From Polynucleobacter necessarius (lineage in GTDB: Bacteria; Pseudomonadota; Gammaproteobacteria; Burkholderiales; Burkholderiaceae): a stretch of 64,000 bases of DNA. Below are positions 1 to 11,288 of the stretch, in pieces. Positions within the stretch are counted from its first letter, which is position 1. Each line of letters begins with the position of its first letter. Made by a program: the position numbers and the translations under genes. Below the pieces are notes generated by a model. The model was not told the origin of the DNA and ran no database searches. It saw nothing but the letters and a program-made list of their open reading frames with translations. The stretch spans positions 1,030,827-1,094,826 of the forward strand of contig NZ_LT606948.1 in the NCBI RefSeq assembly GCF_900095185.1, given 5' to 3'.

Positions 1-1
1 C

Positions 2-1192
2 GTTGTTATGTTGATACGAGTAGTCAATGGCACCTTAAAATCAAAAGAAAAAATTACACTAATGGCTAATGGCTCAAGCCATTTAGTAGAGCACGTGGGA
101 GTATTTAGCCCTAAGTCAGTAGATCGCCCGCAATTATCTGCAGGTCAAGTAGGCTTTGTGATCGCCGGTATTAAAGAGTTAAAAGCTGCCAAAGTTGGCG
201 ATACTGTTACTCACTCTCCTGGTCAACAAGGTCGAGGACCAGCTGCTGAGCCTTTGCCTGGTTTTAAGGAGGTAAAGTCCCAAGTATTTGCAGGCCTTTA
301 TCCAGTAGAGGCCAGCGAATATGATCAATTGCGTGAATCTCTCGAGAAACTCAAATTAAATGATGCTTCTCTTTTGTATGAGCCAGAGGTGTCACAAGCT
401 TTAGGTTTTGGTTTCCGTTGCGGTTTCTTGGGCTTATTGCACATGGAGATTGTGCAAGAGCGTTTAGAGCGCCAGTACGGAATGAGCCTCATAATGACTG
501 CCCCAACAGTGGTCTATCAAGTCCAGCAGTCTGATGGCACCATATTAATGGTAGATAACCCATCGAAGATGCCAGAGACTAGTAAGGTTGATACCATCAT
601 GGAGCCGATTGTTACAGTCAATCTCTATATGCCGCAAGAGTATGTTGGTTCGGTGATCACCTTGTGTGTAGGAAAGCGTGGCATCCAAACTGGCTTGAAC
701 TATCTGGGTCGTCAGGTCCAGCTTACCTATGAATTACCGATGGCAGAAATCGTGTTGGATTTTTTTGATAGGCTGAAATCAATTTCTCGTGGCTACGCCT
801 CGATGGATTACGAGTTCAAAGAATATCGCCTAGCAGATGTGGTGAAAGTGGATATTTTAATTAATGGCGATCGCGTAGATGCCTTATCAGTCATAGCCCA
901 TAGAAGTAATAGTCAGTATCGCGGGCGCGAGGTAGTTGCTAAGATGCGCGGCATTATCCCCCGTCAAATGTTTGATGTGGCGATTCAAGCTGCTATTGGT
1001 AGCAATATTGTGGCGCGAGAAAACGTTAAAGCGTTACGTAAAAACGTCTTAGCTAAGTGTTATGGCGGAGATATCTCCCGTAAGCGCAAGTTGTTAGAGA
1101 GGCAAAAAGCAGGTAAGAAGCGTATGAAGCAAGTGGGTAACGTGGAGATTCCACAAGAAGCTTTCTTGGCTATTTTACAGGTGGAGGACTGA
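2..1192 (+). CDS. lepA: Elongation factor 4 (LepA), 3' part only
   Basis: C-terminal 396 residues of the ribosome back-translocating GTPase LepA (about 600 residues in full); the reading frame is open to the left edge, so the GTPase domain lies outside the window. What remains starts in the beta-barrel domain II, continues through the EF-G-like domains and ends with the LepA-specific C-terminal domain, seen in stretches such as [17 protein letters not shown] and the basic ending with [18 protein letters not shown]. The stop overlaps the lepB start by one base (TGATG), the classical lepA-lepB coupling. No lesion is seen. The identification is firm. Confidence 0.96.
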   Translation, partial: VVMLIRVVNGTLKSKEKITLMANGSSHLVEHVGVFSPKSVDRPQLSAGQVGFVIAGIKELKAAKVGDTVTHSPGQQGRGPAAEPLPGFKEVKSQVFAGLYPVEASEYDQLRESLEKLKLNDASLLYEPEVSQALGFGFRCGFLGLLHMEIVQERLERQYGMSLIMTAPTVVYQVQQSDGTILMVDNPSKMPETSKVDTIMEPIVTVNLYMPQEYVGSVITLCVGKRGIQTGLNYLGRQVQLTYELPMAEIVLDFFDRLKSISRGYASMDYEFKEYRLADVVKVDILINGDRVDALSVIAHRSNSQYRGREVVAKMRGIIPRQMFDVAIQAAIGSNIVARENVKALRKNVLAKCYGGDISRKRKLLERQKAGKKRMKQVGNVEIPQEAFLAILQVED

Positions 1193-1998
1193 TGAACTTC
1201 GCTCTAATTCTTTTTATCCTCGTGATTATTTCTGGAAATGCATGGGTTGCTGATAAGCTCCACTTCGCACCCCAAAGAAAACTTGCTGGCAATGATCGTA
1301 TGCCATTATGGCTCGAGTACACCGCAGGCTTTTTTCCAGTAATTTGCGCAGTATTTGTTCTGCGTTCTTTCATAGCTGAGCCTTTCAAGATTCCCTCTGG
1401 CTCAATGATGCCTACTTTGCAAATTGGCGATTTCATTTTAGTAAATAAATTTACCTACGGAATCCGTTTGCCAGTACTTAACCAAAAAGTAATTGCTTTA
1501 GATTCTCCTAAGCGTGGTGATGTCGTCGTGTTTCGCTATCCACGAGATGAGTCGGTTGCTTACATCAAGCGAGTAGTGGCAATCCCTGGCGATGAAGTCA
1601 CTTATGAAAATAAGTGCTTGATTATTAATGGTCAGCCTCTGCAATATAGTGGTGGAGAGCCATATCTCGACCCTGAGAATATGCGCTATGCCAAACGCTT
1701 TACAGAAACTTTCCCAGCAGACTTGGGCGGTAATCGTCATGAAATATTGAATGATCCTGATCGTCCAGCTACCGTATTTCCGACGGAGCGTTTTCCTGGT
1801 TCTGAATTTTGCCAGTACCAACAATCTGGCCTGACTTGCAAAGTACCTCCTGGGCATTATTTTGCAATGGGTGATAACCGTGATAACAGTTTAGATTCTC
1901 GCTATTGGGGTTTTGTGCCAGATAAGAATATTGTTGGCAGAGCATTTTTTGTTTGGCTCAATTTAGGCAAATTGCGCCGTATAGGCGGATTCGAGTAA
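1192..1998 (+). CDS. lepB: Signal peptidase I
   Basis: Inner-membrane serine protease that removes signal peptides from exported proteins. The 268-residue protein has two N-terminal hydrophobic segments (about residues 2-20 and 44-62). The catalytic Ser is in PSGSMMPTL just after the second segment, and the general-base Lys is in [13 protein letters not shown]. The conserved [16 protein letters not shown] box lies near the C-terminus. Length and motifs are normal for the family. The start codon overlaps the lepA stop, and rnc follows 5 bases after the stop, so lepA, lepB, rnc and era probably form one transcript. Confidence 0.96.
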   Translation: MNFALILFILVIISGNAWVADKLHFAPQRKLAGNDRMPLWLEYTAGFFPVICAVFVLRSFIAEPFKIPSGSMMPTLQIGDFILVNKFTYGIRLPVLNQKVIALDSPKRGDVVVFRYPRDESVAYIKRVVAIPGDEVTYENKCLIINGQPLQYSGGEPYLDPENMRYAKRFTETFPADLGGNRHEILNDPDRPATVFPTERFPGSEFCQYQQSGLTCKVPPGHYFAMGDNRDNSLDSRYWGFVPDKNIVGRAFFVWLNLGKLRRIGGFE

Positions 1999-2003
1999 GC
2001 ATC

Positions 2004-2795
2004 ATGAATGCGCGCGCCGTGATTGAAACTGGGCCGCTACAAGAGCGTCTTGGGTATGCCTTTAAAAAGCCAGAGTTACTCAATCAGGCGCTAACTCATC
2101 GTAGTCATAGCAAGAAAAACAACGAGCGCCTCGAGTTTTTAGGGGACTCTATTCTCAATTTCGTTGTTGCTGAAATGCTTTATGAACGTTACTCGGATTT
2201 GGATGAGGGTGATCTCTCAAGAGTGCGCGCCAATCTAGTGAAGCAACAGGCGTTATATGAAATTGCTCACACTCTATCGTTGTCAGACTACTTGCGCTTG
2301 GGTGAAGGCGAATTAAAGAGCGGTGGTTTTCGTCGTCCATCTATTCTTGCGGACACCCTAGAGGCGGTTACAGGTGCCATCTTTATGGATGGTGGTTTTG
2401 ATGCGGCTAGAACATGCTTGCGCAAACTTTACTCGCTGATTTTGACGCATGTAGATCCAAAAACTTTGGGCAAAGACGATAAAACACTCTTGCAAGAGTG
2501 TTTACAAAGCTATCAATTACCCTTACCTGCATACAACGTCACTGGTACTACTGGAGCAGCACATAATCAACAGTTTGAGGTGGAGTGTTTGATTCCTAGT
2601 CACAAGGTGGCTGTAAAAGGAGAAGGCGCTTCACGGCGCGCCGCTGAGCAAGCAGCAGCGAAGTTAGCTTTGATTGCTATGCTCAAGACATTACCGCAAG
2701 AATCTCGTAAACCCAAGAAAACTCGGTCAGCGAAAAAGAAGGCTGCCAAAAAAGACGCGACCGAAGAGCAGTTCAATCTTAAGCTGAAGGGCTAA
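2004..2795 (+). CDS. rnc: Ribonuclease III
   Basis: Double-strand-specific endoribonuclease that processes rRNA precursors and some mRNAs. The 263-residue protein has the RNase III signature [12 protein letters not shown] with its metal-binding Glu and Asp residues, a second acidic cluster ([15 protein letters not shown]), and a C-terminal double-stranded-RNA-binding domain (about residues 155-225). It ends in a Lys-rich tail of about 25 residues. I chose ATG 2004; the frame is open upstream to 1953, but that would overlap lepB by 46 bases and add residues unlike the family. era begins 2 bases after the stop. Confidence 0.95.
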   Translation: MNARAVIETGPLQERLGYAFKKPELLNQALTHRSHSKKNNERLEFLGDSILNFVVAEMLYERYSDLDEGDLSRVRANLVKQQALYEIAHTLSLSDYLRLGEGELKSGGFRRPSILADTLEAVTGAIFMDGGFDAARTCLRKLYSLILTHVDPKTLGKDDKTLLQECLQSYQLPLPAYNVTGTTGAAHNQQFEVECLIPSHKVAVKGEGASRRAAEQAAAKLALIAMLKTLPQESRKPKKTRSAKKKAAKKDATEEQFNLKLKG

Positions 2796-2797
2796 CC

Positions 2798-3733
2798 ATG
2801 TTTAGATGCGGCACTATCGCCATTGTTGGGCGTCCTAACATGGGTAAATCAACACTTCTCAATGCTTTGGTTGGGCAAAAGATCAGCATTACTTCTCGGA
2901 AAGCACAGACAACGCGTCATCGGATTCTGGGAATTCAGAATCGTGAAGAAGCGCAATTTATATTTATCGACACGCCAGGTTTTCAGACTCGGCTAATGAA
3001 TACGCTCAATAAAGCATTGAACCATACTGTGACTACTGCCTTGCAGGATGTGAATGTGGCCTGTTTTGTCGTTGAGGCTGGCTACTTTGGCGAGAATGAT
3101 AAAAAAGTATTGAAGCTTCTACTGGATAACTTACCTGTTGTCTTGGTGCTAAACAAATTAGATCTCTTTAATAGTCGCTTTCAGACTCCCTCAGAGCGTG
3201 ATCAAGCATTGTTGAATTTGATGAAAGAAATGGCAAAACCCTGGTGTGATTTGGGTGGTCATGAAGATCAAAAATGTGAGTTTGCTGAAATCGTGCCGAT
3301 GAGCGCTAAAAGTCCCGGAGATATTGAAAGACTATTAGACGTGCTTGAGGGCTATTTACCTGAGGCACCTGCTATCTATGATGGCGATACGATCACCGAT
3401 CGAAGCGAGCGTTTTTTGGCGGCCGAAATTCTGCGCGAAAAAGTATTCCGCTTTACAGGTGAAGAGTTGCCTTATACAAGTACTGTAGTGATTGATCAAT
3501 TCAAGATGGATGGCAAGATGCGACGGATTGCAGCAACAATCTTAGTTGATCGTGATAGTCATAAAGCCATGATGATTGGGCAGAAAGGCGAGCGGCTGAA
3601 AAAGATTTCTACTGACGCTCGTATTGATATGGAAAAGCTCTTTGATGGGAAAGTTTTTTTGGAGACATGGATCAAAGTGAAGCGCGGCTGGGCAGATGAT
3701 CGAGCTGAATTGCGGGCACAAGGGTTGGAATAA
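2798..3733 (+). CDS. era: GTPase Era
   Basis: Ribosome-assembly GTPase that binds the 3' end of 16S rRNA. The 311-residue protein shows the G motifs in order: G1 [11 protein letters not shown]3 DTPG, G4 NKLD and G5 SAK. A C-terminal KH domain follows, with the [10 protein letters not shown] loop. The pairing with rnc directly upstream is the usual bacterial arrangement, since both act on rRNA maturation. recO follows after 5 bases. No defects are visible. Confidence 0.96.
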   Translation: MFRCGTIAIVGRPNMGKSTLLNALVGQKISITSRKAQTTRHRILGIQNREEAQFIFIDTPGFQTRLMNTLNKALNHTVTTALQDVNVACFVVEAGYFGENDKKVLKLLLDNLPVVLVLNKLDLFNSRFQTPSERDQALLNLMKEMAKPWCDLGGHEDQKCEFAEIVPMSAKSPGDIERLLDVLEGYLPEAPAIYDGDTITDRSERFLAAEILREKVFRFTGEELPYTSTVVIDQFKMDGKMRRIAATILVDRDSHKAMMIGQKGERLKKISTDARIDMEKLFDGKVFLETWIKVKRGWADDRAELRAQGLE

Positions 3734-3738
3734 ATTCA

Positions 3739-4473
3739 ATGGCCTCGATTCGAGTAACTGACGAACCTGCTTTTGTGTTACATAGTATTCCCTACAAGGA
3801 AACGAGTCTAATTCTGGATGTCTTTACTAGGCAATATGGCCGTATGGCCTTGATCGCTAAGGGTGCCAAACGCCCTCATTCTACATTGCGTCCTGTGTTG
3901 CAGCGCTTTCAGCCGCTTCTAGTTTCATGGAGTGGAAAGTCAGAACTACGCACTTTAACAAAATCAGAGTGGGTAGGCGGCATGCCCTCCTTAGTGGGGG
4001 ATGCGTTGCTCTGCGGCTTCTATTTGAATGAATTACTGGTTAAGTTTCTAGCACGCGAAGACGATTATGACAAACTATATGATCGCTACGCAGAAACTGT
4101 TAATGCTTTATCCAATCTAGAGTTTGAATCTAAGGGCCTAGAAGAGATTCTGCGACCTTTTGAGTTATCGCTTTTGCAGGAGACGGGTTATGCAGCTGCC
4201 TTGGATTGCTGTGTTGAAACAAATGAAGCGCCACTAGCTCAGGAGCAATATGTATATCAACCCGAGCGTGGGGTTCGTCCAGTGCAGATTGATGATCCAG
4301 GGCACTGGCCTGTTCTGACAGGTAAATCTCTTTTGGCAATGGCGGTAGGTGATTTCTCGGATCCAGCAACGCTTTTGGAGAGTAAGCAATTGATGCGTTT
4401 TCTATTGGGCTTGCATCTCCAGGATCAGGTTTTGACCACTCGTCAAATTTTGATCGACTTAAAGAAAATCTAG
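3739..4473 (+). CDS. recO: DNA repair protein RecO
   Basis: Mediator of the RecFOR recombination pathway that loads RecA onto SSB-coated single-stranded DNA. The 244-residue protein starts with the typical OB-fold region (EPAFVLHSIPYKETSLILDVFTR has the family pattern around residues 7-29). A helical C-terminal domain follows, including LCGFYLNELLVKFL and LSLLQETGYA. Position between era and pdxJ is the conserved order in beta- and gammaproteobacteria. The length is normal. Confidence 0.93.
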   Translation: MASIRVTDEPAFVLHSIPYKETSLILDVFTRQYGRMALIAKGAKRPHSTLRPVLQRFQPLLVSWSGKSELRTLTKSEWVGGMPSLVGDALLCGFYLNELLVKFLAREDDYDKLYDRYAETVNALSNLEFESKGLEEILRPFELSLLQETGYAAALDCCVETNEAPLAQEQYVYQPERGVRPVQIDDPGHWPVLTGKSLLAMAVGDFSDPATLLESKQLMRFLLGLHLQDQVLTTRQILIDLKKI

Positions 4474-4485
4474 TAATTTACAGAA

Positions 4486-5229
4486 ATGAGTAGTCGCCAA
4501 ACCCTTGAACTCGGTATTAATATTGATCACGTTGCCACATTGCGTAATGCACGTGGCACGGTTTACCCTGATCTACTCAGGGCAGCGGTATTAGCCGAGG
4601 AATATGGCGCAGACTTGATAACCTTACATTTGCGCGAAGATCGTCGGCATATTAAAGATGCTGATCTATTAGCTTTACGCCCTCTTATCCAAACCCGCAT
4701 GAATCTCGAGTGTGCAGTAACGTCTGAGATGATTGACATCGCATGTAAAGTTCGCCCTCATGATGTTTGTCTAGTATCCGAAAAGCGTGAAGAAGTAACT
4801 ACTGAAGGTGGTTTAGATGTATTAGGTCATTATGAAGCGGTAAAGAGTGCAACGAAAAAGTTAGTCGATGCAGGTATACAAGTCTCTTTATTTATCGATC
4901 CAGAAGAAAAGCAAATTCAGGCCGCTAAAAATTTGGGTGCAACAGTAGTTGAATTACATACTGGTCGTTATGCAGATTTGGATGGCGCAGAACAAGCTCA
5001 AGAGCTGGAGCGCATTCGAAGGGCTGCTATATTCGGAAAAAGTCTCTGTCTGAGGCTCAATGCAGGCCACGGTTTGCATGAGGGAAACGTGAAACCGATT
5101 GCAGTCATTACTGAGTTATCTGAGTTGAATATTGGACATGCTATTGTTGCCGAAACCCTTTTTAAGGGTTGGCAAAAAGCAATCGTTGAGATGAAATCCT
5201 TGATGGCTCAGGGTAGATCAGGCATTTAA
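4486..5229 (+). CDS. pdxJ: Pyridoxine 5'-phosphate synthase
   Basis: Condenses 1-deoxyxylulose 5-phosphate with 3-amino-2-oxopropyl phosphate to make pyridoxine phosphate, the last ring-forming step of de novo vitamin B6 synthesis. The 247-residue TIM barrel has the N-terminal [17 protein letters not shown] motif, [12 protein letters not shown], and the phosphate-binding [13 protein letters not shown] segment. It lies between recO and acpS, as is common. The gene is intact, so the organism probably still makes its own PLP, which fits the several PLP enzymes in this window. Confidence 0.96.
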   Translation: MSSRQTLELGINIDHVATLRNARGTVYPDLLRAAVLAEEYGADLITLHLREDRRHIKDADLLALRPLIQTRMNLECAVTSEMIDIACKVRPHDVCLVSEKREEVTTEGGLDVLGHYEAVKSATKKLVDAGIQVSLFIDPEEKQIQAAKNLGATVVELHTGRYADLDGAEQAQELERIRRAAIFGKSLCLRLNAGHGLHEGNVKPIAVITELSELNIGHAIVAETLFKGWQKAIVEMKSLMAQGRSGI

Positions 5230-5263
5230 GTATTCATAATAGCAAGATATTATTTCAATTAAT

Positions 5264-5656
5264 ATGATCATCGGCATCGGAACTGACATCTTGCAGATCA
5301 AGCGCTTACAAGCGGCTTACGATCGTACTAATGGCCGTTTAGCAGAAAAGATTCTAGGATCAGATGAGATGTTGGTATTTCAGCATCGCCTCGCCAGACA
5401 TCACAAACGGGGTATTGCATTCTTGGCAACCCGCTTTGCCGCAAAGGAGGCTTTCTCTAAAGCGATTGGGCTTGACATGAGAATGCCAATGACGTGGCAC
5501 TCACTCCAGACTTTGAATGAGTCAAGCGGTAAACCAGTAACATCCTATTTAGGTAAGTTGGCTCAATTTATGCAGGATAACAATTGGGAAGCTCATGTCA
5601 CTGTGAGTGATGAGCAGGATATGGCGATAGCACACGTCATTGTTACGCAAAAATAA
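5264..5656 (+). CDS. acpS: Holo-[acyl-carrier-protein] synthase
   Basis: Transfers 4'-phosphopantetheine from CoA to acyl carrier protein. The 130-residue protein has the N-terminal IGIGTDILQIKRL motif, with the Mg-binding Asp, and the second signature LATRFAAKEAFSKAIG containing the Glu and Lys of the active site. Length is normal. It is the last intact gene of this block; the next gene downstream (nagZ) is decayed. Confidence 0.95.
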   Translation: MIIGIGTDILQIKRLQAAYDRTNGRLAEKILGSDEMLVFQHRLARHHKRGIAFLATRFAAKEAFSKAIGLDMRMPMTWHSLQTLNESSGKPVTSYLGKLAQFMQDNNWEAHVTVSDEQDMAIAHVIVTQK

Positions 5657-5665
5657 GAGGAAGAA

Positions 5666-6563
5666 ATGAGCAAGATGATGCAGTCCCCTGGACCGATCAC
5701 TTTAGATATAGTTGGCCTAGATCTCAATGCTGAGGATCGCCGTCGTATCCTGCACTCACTGACTGGTGGTGTGATTTTGTTTGGTAGAAACTTTGCTAAT
5801 CAAATTAATTTCCGCCATTAAAAAGCCTCGCCCCGATGTTTTAATTTCGATAGACCACGAAGGCGGTCGAGTGCAACGCGCTAAGACAGATGGCTTTACC
5901 CACTTGCCTGCAATGCGCAGGCTTGGTGAGCCTTGGGGTGCCAAGAGTAAATCCCAACATCCTGCCGAATCAGCAGCAATTGCTATGGCTGCTGATTCGG
6001 CTATGTGCTGGTATCTGAGTTGCGCGCTTGTGGGGTGGATTTTAGTTTTACGCCAGTGTTAGATTTGGATTTTGATCGTAGTAGTGTCATTGGTGATAGA
6101 TCTTTTAGTCGTGATCCACAAATTGTTTGTGCCTTGGCAAAGAGTCTGAATGAGGGCTTACTGCTTGCTGGGATGGCTAAACTGCGGTAAACATTTTCCT
6201 GGTCATGGGTGGGCTGAAGCTGACTCGCATGTTGCTATACCAGTAGATGAACGCAGTCTGAAAGAAATTTTGCATGATGATGCCAAACCATAGCTTGGTT
6301 TTGAGGGGGTGTCATCTTCAGTGACGATCTTTCGATGTGGAGGAGGGTGCGACGAGCGTGGCAGGATCGGTGGTGAAGGGCGCAGAGATGGCCCTAAACG
6401 CTGGTTGCGATGCAGTTCTGATTTGCAATCGTTTAGATCTTGCCGATCAATTGTTAAGTAAGTTAAAAATATCAAAAGCTAAGAATTAAATTGGCAAGAG
6501 CTCCAAACCGAGCCCCGGTACCAGCACGCTAAGGGATTATTGGAGCAATTAGATTTGATTTAA
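5666..6563 (+). pseudogene. nagZ: nagZ beta-N-acetylhexosaminidase, decayed
   Basis: Remnant of the family 3 glycoside hydrolase that removes N-acetylglucosamine from anhydromuropeptides in cell-wall recycling. The true start is probably ATG 5666, after the GGAAG ribosome site at 5659-5663. The frame breaks near 5800, again near 6000, and again near 6180. The pieces still show [26 protein letters not shown] and, in another frame, the family signature GKHFPGHG. The last stop is TAA 6561-6563. Position after acpS is the usual Polynucleobacter/Burkholderia place as I recall it. At least three frameshifts make function very unlikely. Confidence 0.88.
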
Positions 6564-6569
6564 AGAGTT

Positions 6570-7560
6570 TTATGATTGTTGGGTAATCCTTTGCCATTCT
6601 GAAATAACATAATTCTTCATGGCCTCGCCTTGTTCTCATGCACAAACGATGGTGTCTCCTTTGACTGGCTGATATATTTTTTGCAATCTTAAGACGTCAC
6701 CCTTATTAGAAAAATAAGGCATCCAGGATCCTCAAAAAAACCAATGCTTTCTAATTCAAGATAAGCATTTGCTGCGACATGTTGTTCAATTGGGATGTCT
6801 AAATATATAGATACTAGATTTAGGGTTTCAAGCTTGATGAGCTCATCTTTTACTGCAGAAATTAAGTCGCTGCCGATCTGATCTATTGCAATATTTGCAG
6901 TCTGAATACTTGAATTAATAACGGTATGAAAAGTTGTCTTGACGATTGCTGCAATATTAGTTACTACGATATTTCGTTGTAGATTTAAAGCAAGCACTAG
7001 TGATTTTGTATGTTCAGCATGTTGCGAGGGTATGTAGATGGTGTGCGGGCGATCATTGAATTGCAAATAAAAAACCAGTAATGACATTCTAGTATCCGGA
7101 TGATGGTCTAAGCCTTTCATGGAAAGGCTTGCAGGAGTGTCTCCAATAAATCAACCTGCCTCCTTTGCGTTACAGGCAATCATTTCATGTTGGCTATACG
7201 GATGATTTATTACGCATTCGGTTCAAAATCCAGGTAAAGATAGTGCTTGAGCGATTTCAATTCGCATTTTGGCCATCATTTCAGAATATGTTGACCCCTG
7301 AAGTTTGGGTCAACCATCATCTTTCCGGCTTCAGGCGAAATATTATGGGGGCCATCAAACGTCAGGGCGCAGTGTCCAACAATTTGGCCGTCATCGGTTT
7401 TTGCAACTACTGAATGCATCAGCTTGATTTGAATCATTTCTTCTAGTTGGTCAATGTCATACATGACCTTATTTGGATAGCTGTCACCGTAACAGCGGCG
7501 AACACAGTCGATTAATTAATGAAGATCAGCAATATTAAGCCGGCAACTGTGTGGGGAAGT
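6570..7560 (-). pseudogene. GNAT-family acetyltransferase, decayed
   Basis: Remnant of an acyl-CoA-dependent N-acetyltransferase. The 5' part around 7276-7500 reads CVRRCYGDSYPN and then AKTDDGQIVGHCALTF and VDPNFRGQHIL, the acetyl-CoA-binding pattern of GNAT proteins. The frame is lost after 7276 and regained at about 7120 for 143 codons. It then shifts near 6690 and contains an in-frame TGA before EQGEAMKNYVISEWQ. A TAA also interrupts the first few codons near 7515. Its natural substrate cannot be told. The original start is not identifiable, so the upper limit is approximate. Confidence 0.7.
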
Positions 7561-7583
7561 GGGTATGGTTTGTGCTCGGGAAA

Positions 7584-7610
7584 TAAAAAAGCCCGGCATG
7601 CCGGGCTTTG
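7584..7610 (-). terminator. Rho-independent terminator of efp
   Basis: Perfect palindrome AAAGCCCGGC/GCCGGGCTTT at 7588-7609. On the minus strand it is followed by a run of six T, 20 bases after the efp stop codon. Stem strength and T-run make this a textbook intrinsic terminator for the earP-efp unit. Confidence 0.9.
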
Positions 7611-7629
7611 ATGATCTGCGCGAGCTTTA

Positions 7630-8190
7630 TTAGTTAGCACGGCTACGGTATTCGCCAGTGCGAGTATCGATCTCAATCTTGTCACCAGTGTTGCAGAACA
7701 AGGGTACTTGCAATTCATAGCCAGTAGCTAGCTTTGCATTTTTGAGAACCTTACCTGAACTGGTATCCCCTTTGACTGCTGGTTCTGTATAGATGATTTC
7801 ACGAACTAGTGAGTTCGGCATTGCCACTGAAAGTGCTTTACCTTCATAGAACACTACTTCACAAGGCATGCTTTCCTCGAGGTAGTTCAATGCATCACCC
7901 ATAAACTCTGCTTCTACTTCATACTGGTTGTAATCAGAATCCATGAAAACGTACATTGGATCCGCAAAGTAAGAGTAAATGCACTCTTTTTTGTCGAGAA
8001 TTACCACATCAAACTTGTCATCAGCTTTGAAGACGCATTCGTTTGGTGCGCCGGTTAATAAGTTCTTAAATTTCATTTTCACAACTGAAGAGTTGCGGCC
8101 AGAGCGGCTATATTCGGCTTTTAAAACAACCATGGCATCGGTGCCAATCATGACTACGTTGCCAATGCGGAGTTCTTGTGCTGTTTTCAT
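7630..8190 (-). CDS. efp: Elongation factor P
   Basis: Relieves ribosomes stalled at polyproline stretches. I place the start at ATG 8190, giving 186 residues, the family length, with AGGA upstream; the open frame continues to 8259 but without family similarity. The tip of domain I reads SRSGRNSS with Arg exactly at position 32. This marks the EF-P subfamily activated by arginine rhamnosylation rather than by lysine beta-lysylation. The modifying enzyme gene earP lies directly upstream on the same strand, 86 bases away, which supports the reading. Confidence 0.96.
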   Translation of the reverse strand: MKTAQELRIGNVVMIGTDAMVVLKAEYSRSGRNSSVVKMKFKNLLTGAPNECVFKADDKFDVVILDKKECIYSYFADPMYVFMDSDYNQYEVEAEFMGDALNYLEESMPCEVVFYEGKALSVAMPNSLVREIIYTEPAVKGDTSSGKVLKNAKLATGYELQVPLFCNTGDKIEIDTRTGEYRSRAN

Positions 8191-8276
8191 ATTGCTATTC
8201 CTGGGGGCAGAGCTATTTTTCTGCGGATTTATCAAAAACAAAATTGTAACCGCCTGCAAGCCTTTATTGTTTGGGA

Positions 8277-9347
8277 TTAGGTGAGAAAACTGATTAAACG
8301 CGCTGGCAAGCCACCATCCTCATGTTTTTCAAGTAAATGGGTCCGCCAGTGTTTGGCATGTAAATGCCAAATCTCTAGCTTGTTGAACCATTCGCTCGGC
8401 ATCGCCCAGGCCATGGCGGCAATTGTGACAAGCTTTAATGCTTGGCTTGCATTCTCAAGATATAGATCAAGAAATGCTGCTAATTTCACTTCATGGGCGC
8501 GATCTACTTGTGGGTAAATGTGCCAAATAAAGGGTTTGCCTGCTAACTGCGCTCTTACAAAAGAATCTTCTCCGCGGACGATATTCAAGTCGCACTGCGC
8601 TAAGACCCAGTCATATTCATCTTGAGTGACAAATGGTATGGACAGTAATTGGAGACTGTTTGGTAGAGATAGCGACTGCTCTCCATGCAAATTTAATTGC
8701 TCGGCATGTCCATGCGTTAGTAAGACATCAACATCTTCACCCAAGTGACTTAAGCTTTCAAGCCATTTTTTTAGAGGCGCGCCTGGGTAGCAGAAAACGC
8801 TAATGCGTTTTGCAGTAGGACGCAATTTCGACCAAGCCGCTGTTAAGTCCTTTGGGATCTGATTTTCAGTAAGCGGACCCTCTTTAGGGATCGGATCCAA
8901 TAACAATCCACCAACTTCATCTTGAAAGCCGGGAAAGAAAAAATACTTAGGTATGCCATGGGATTGAGGCGAGGCTTTGCCATGACACTCAGTTATCCAA
9001 GGTTCCGCACTTAAGTACTCTAAGTTGAGAATGATTGGTTTGACAGGTGCGATAAATAGGCCAGTAAGGTAGCACTCTGGCAAATCACAACCAAATACCT
9101 CAATGACGACATCAGGTGCTTGAACAGGATGCCTGGCGTTAATAAAGCTGGATTCCCAGGGTTGTAAGTCAATCTTTTGTCTAATTGTTGGGTCAACCCC
9201 GGATGCGAGTAAATTGAGGGTTGGCAGATCATCACAAAAAATGCGGGCGTCTTGCCCATGAATGCTTGATAAGCTTCGGGCTAGACGCCAGCAAACACCG
9301 GCATCACCATAGTTATCGACGATTTGGCAGAAAATATCCCAACGCAT
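8277..9347 (-). CDS. earP: EF-P arginine rhamnosyltransferase
   Basis: Transfers L-rhamnose from dTDP-rhamnose to Arg32 of EF-P. The 356-residue protein opens with [20 protein letters not shown], the EarP signature holding the two catalytic Asp (residues 11 and 15). It has the conserved [19 protein letters not shown] segment with the catalytic Glu and the nucleotide-sugar site. It is transcribed toward efp. Its start codon overlaps the uvrC start on the opposite strand by two bases, so its promoter must lie inside uvrC. It requires dTDP-rhamnose synthesis elsewhere in the genome. Confidence 0.95.
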   Translation of the reverse strand: MRWDIFCQIVDNYGDAGVCWRLARSLSSIHGQDARIFCDDLPTLNLLASGVDPTIRQKIDLQPWESSFINARHPVQAPDVVIEVFGCDLPECYLTGLFIAPVKPIILNLEYLSAEPWITECHGKASPQSHGIPKYFFFPGFQDEVGGLLLDPIPKEGPLTENQIPKDLTAAWSKLRPTAKRISVFCYPGAPLKKWLESLSHLGEDVDVLLTHGHAEQLNLHGEQSLSLPNSLQLLSIPFVTQDEYDWVLAQCDLNIVRGEDSFVRAQLAGKPFIWHIYPQVDRAHEVKLAAFLDLYLENASQALKLVTIAAMAWAMPSEWFNKLEIWHLHAKHWRTHLLEKHEDGGLPARLISFLT

Positions 9348-11256
9348 GAGTCATTCGCTTTTTGAAACCCTTCAGCAGGATGTTAAACGGTTACCCGGAT
9401 TGCCGGGGGTATATCGCTTTTTTGATGAATCGGGACATATTTTGTATGTTGGCAAAGCGCGTAACCTTAAAAAGCGAGTCTCTAGTTATTTTCAACGGAC
9501 TCAGTTATCCCCGCGGATAGAGTTGATGGTCGGCAAGATTGCTCGCTACGAAACAACGGTAACACGAACCGAAACCGAGGCTCTTATTCTCGAGAACAAT
9601 CTCATCAAAGAGATGGCTCCACCCTTCAATATTTTATTTAGAGATGATAAGTCATACCCTTATGTAATGTTAACGGGACATCAATTTCCAAGACTGACAT
9701 CTTATCGCGGTAAGGTGGATAAGCGTAATCATTACTTCGGTCCATTTCCAAACAGTTGGGCAGTCCGCAATAGCGTGCAAATTCTTCAGAAAGTTTTTCG
9801 CTTAAGAACTTGCGAAGATTCCGTATTTAAGAATCGCAGTCGCCCCTGTCTTTTGCATCAGATCCATCGTTGTAGCGCTCCCTGCGTTGGCCGTCTTAGT
9901 GTTGAGCAGTATGGGCAAGACGTGGCACAGGCTTCTCGTTTTTTAGAGGGTGACCATAACCAGGTGCTATCCGAGCTAGCAAAAGAAATGCATAAGCATA
10001 GCGATGCAATGGAATTTGAGATGGCTGCTGTTTTGCGTGAGCGTATTGCCGACTTATCTAGCGTGCTGCAGCAACAGTCAATGGATGCAGTAGCTGAAGG
10101 GGCGGGAGATGTGGATATTATTGCTGTTGCGCAAATGGAGGGTTTGATTTGTGTTAACTGGGCAATGGTTCGCGGTGGAAGACACTTAGGTGATAGAGTT
10201 TACTTTCCTCAAGGTTTGCGAACTATCTCGGGAGAGCTCCCATTACCAGCAGAAATATTAGAAGCATTTATTGCTCAACATTATTTAGAGGAGCATGCGG
10301 ATGAGGCCGTAACCAATTTAATTCCGCCTGTATTAGTTCTCAATCATGCGCTGCAGACTATAAATGACGACCGTACTCAGCATAATGAATTACCCCCTGA
10401 AGGTTTGCATGCATTGCTTAATGCGCAAGCAGGTAGAAAAATTACCTTCTTGCATCAACCCCAGGGTCACAGACGTCATTGGCTTGCAATGGCAGAAGGT
10501 AATGCCAAGATTGCCTTAACCAAACGTTTGGTCGAGACAGGTGGACCGCTCGCAAGAACGCGCGCCTTAGCTGATATCTTGAGTCTTGAGTTGGAAAGTC
10601 TTGAGCAATTGCGTATTGAATGTTTTGATATTAGCCACACCTCTGGAGAGGCGACCCAAGCATCTTGTGTGGTCTATGCTAAAAATGCGATGCAATCGAG
10701 TGAGTACCGACGCTTTAACATCAATGACATTACGCCTGGTGACGACTATGCAGCAATGCGGCAGGTTTTACAAAGACGTTATGCCAACTTTCAAGAGTTA
10801 CCAATAGAAAAAATTCCTCAAGTAATTTTGATTGATGGCGGTAAAGGTCAAGTGGAAATGGCAAGACAAGTTCTTGCTGAATTTGGTATGGACGTAGGCA
10901 TGATTGTTGGTGTTGCTAAAGGAGAGGTGCGCAAAGTAGGTTTAGAGACCTTGATCTTCGCGGATGGCCGTCCAGCCTTAGAGCTGGGTATTGATAGCGC
11001 TGCTCTGTTATTGCTTGCGCAGATACGAGATGAGGCACACCGCTTTGCCATTACCGGTATGCGTGCTAAGCGTGCCAAAGCCAGAACTATTTCACGCCTA
11101 GAGGAGATCGAAAGTATCGGGGCTAAACGTCGTCAAAAGTTATTGGCTCGATTTGGAGGTCTTAGAGGGGTTGCCAACGCAAGTATTGAGGAGATAGCGA
11201 GTGTTGAGGGGGTCTCATTGACCCTTGCCGAGCAGATATATCGTCAGCTTCATTAG
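9346..11256 (+). CDS. uvrC: Excinuclease ABC subunit C
   Basis: Nuclease of nucleotide excision repair that makes both incisions around a lesion bound by UvrB. The 636-residue protein has the N-terminal GIY-YIG domain ([20 protein letters not shown], residues about 18-37), a Cys cluster, and a UVR motif (about 205-240). It then has the RNase H-like domain ([19 protein letters not shown]) and a C-terminal helix-hairpin-helix region. Intact. uvrB is also intact in this window, so excision repair seems retained. Confidence 0.96.
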   Translation: MSHSLFETLQQDVKRLPGLPGVYRFFDESGHILYVGKARNLKKRVSSYFQRTQLSPRIELMVGKIARYETTVTRTETEALILENNLIKEMAPPFNILFRDDKSYPYVMLTGHQFPRLTSYRGKVDKRNHYFGPFPNSWAVRNSVQILQKVFRLRTCEDSVFKNRSRPCLLHQIHRCSAPCVGRLSVEQYGQDVAQASRFLEGDHNQVLSELAKEMHKHSDAMEFEMAAVLRERIADLSSVLQQQSMDAVAEGAGDVDIIAVAQMEGLICVNWAMVRGGRHLGDRVYFPQGLRTISGELPLPAEILEAFIAQHYLEEHADEAVTNLIPPVLVLNHALQTINDDRTQHNELPPEGLHALLNAQAGRKITFLHQPQGHRRHWLAMAEGNAKIALTKRLVETGGPLARTRALADILSLELESLEQLRIECFDISHTSGEATQASCVVYAKNAMQSSEYRRFNINDITPGDDYAAMRQVLQRRYANFQELPIEKIPQVILIDGGKGQVEMARQVLAEFGMDVGMIVGVAKGEVRKVGLETLIFADGRPALELGIDSAALLLLAQIRDEAHRFAITGMRAKRAKARTISRLEEIESIGAKRRQKLLARFGGLRGVANASIEEIASVEGVSLTLAEQIYRQLH

Positions 11257-11288
11257 GGTCAAGGGTGTTCTTGGTTTATGCTTATTAG

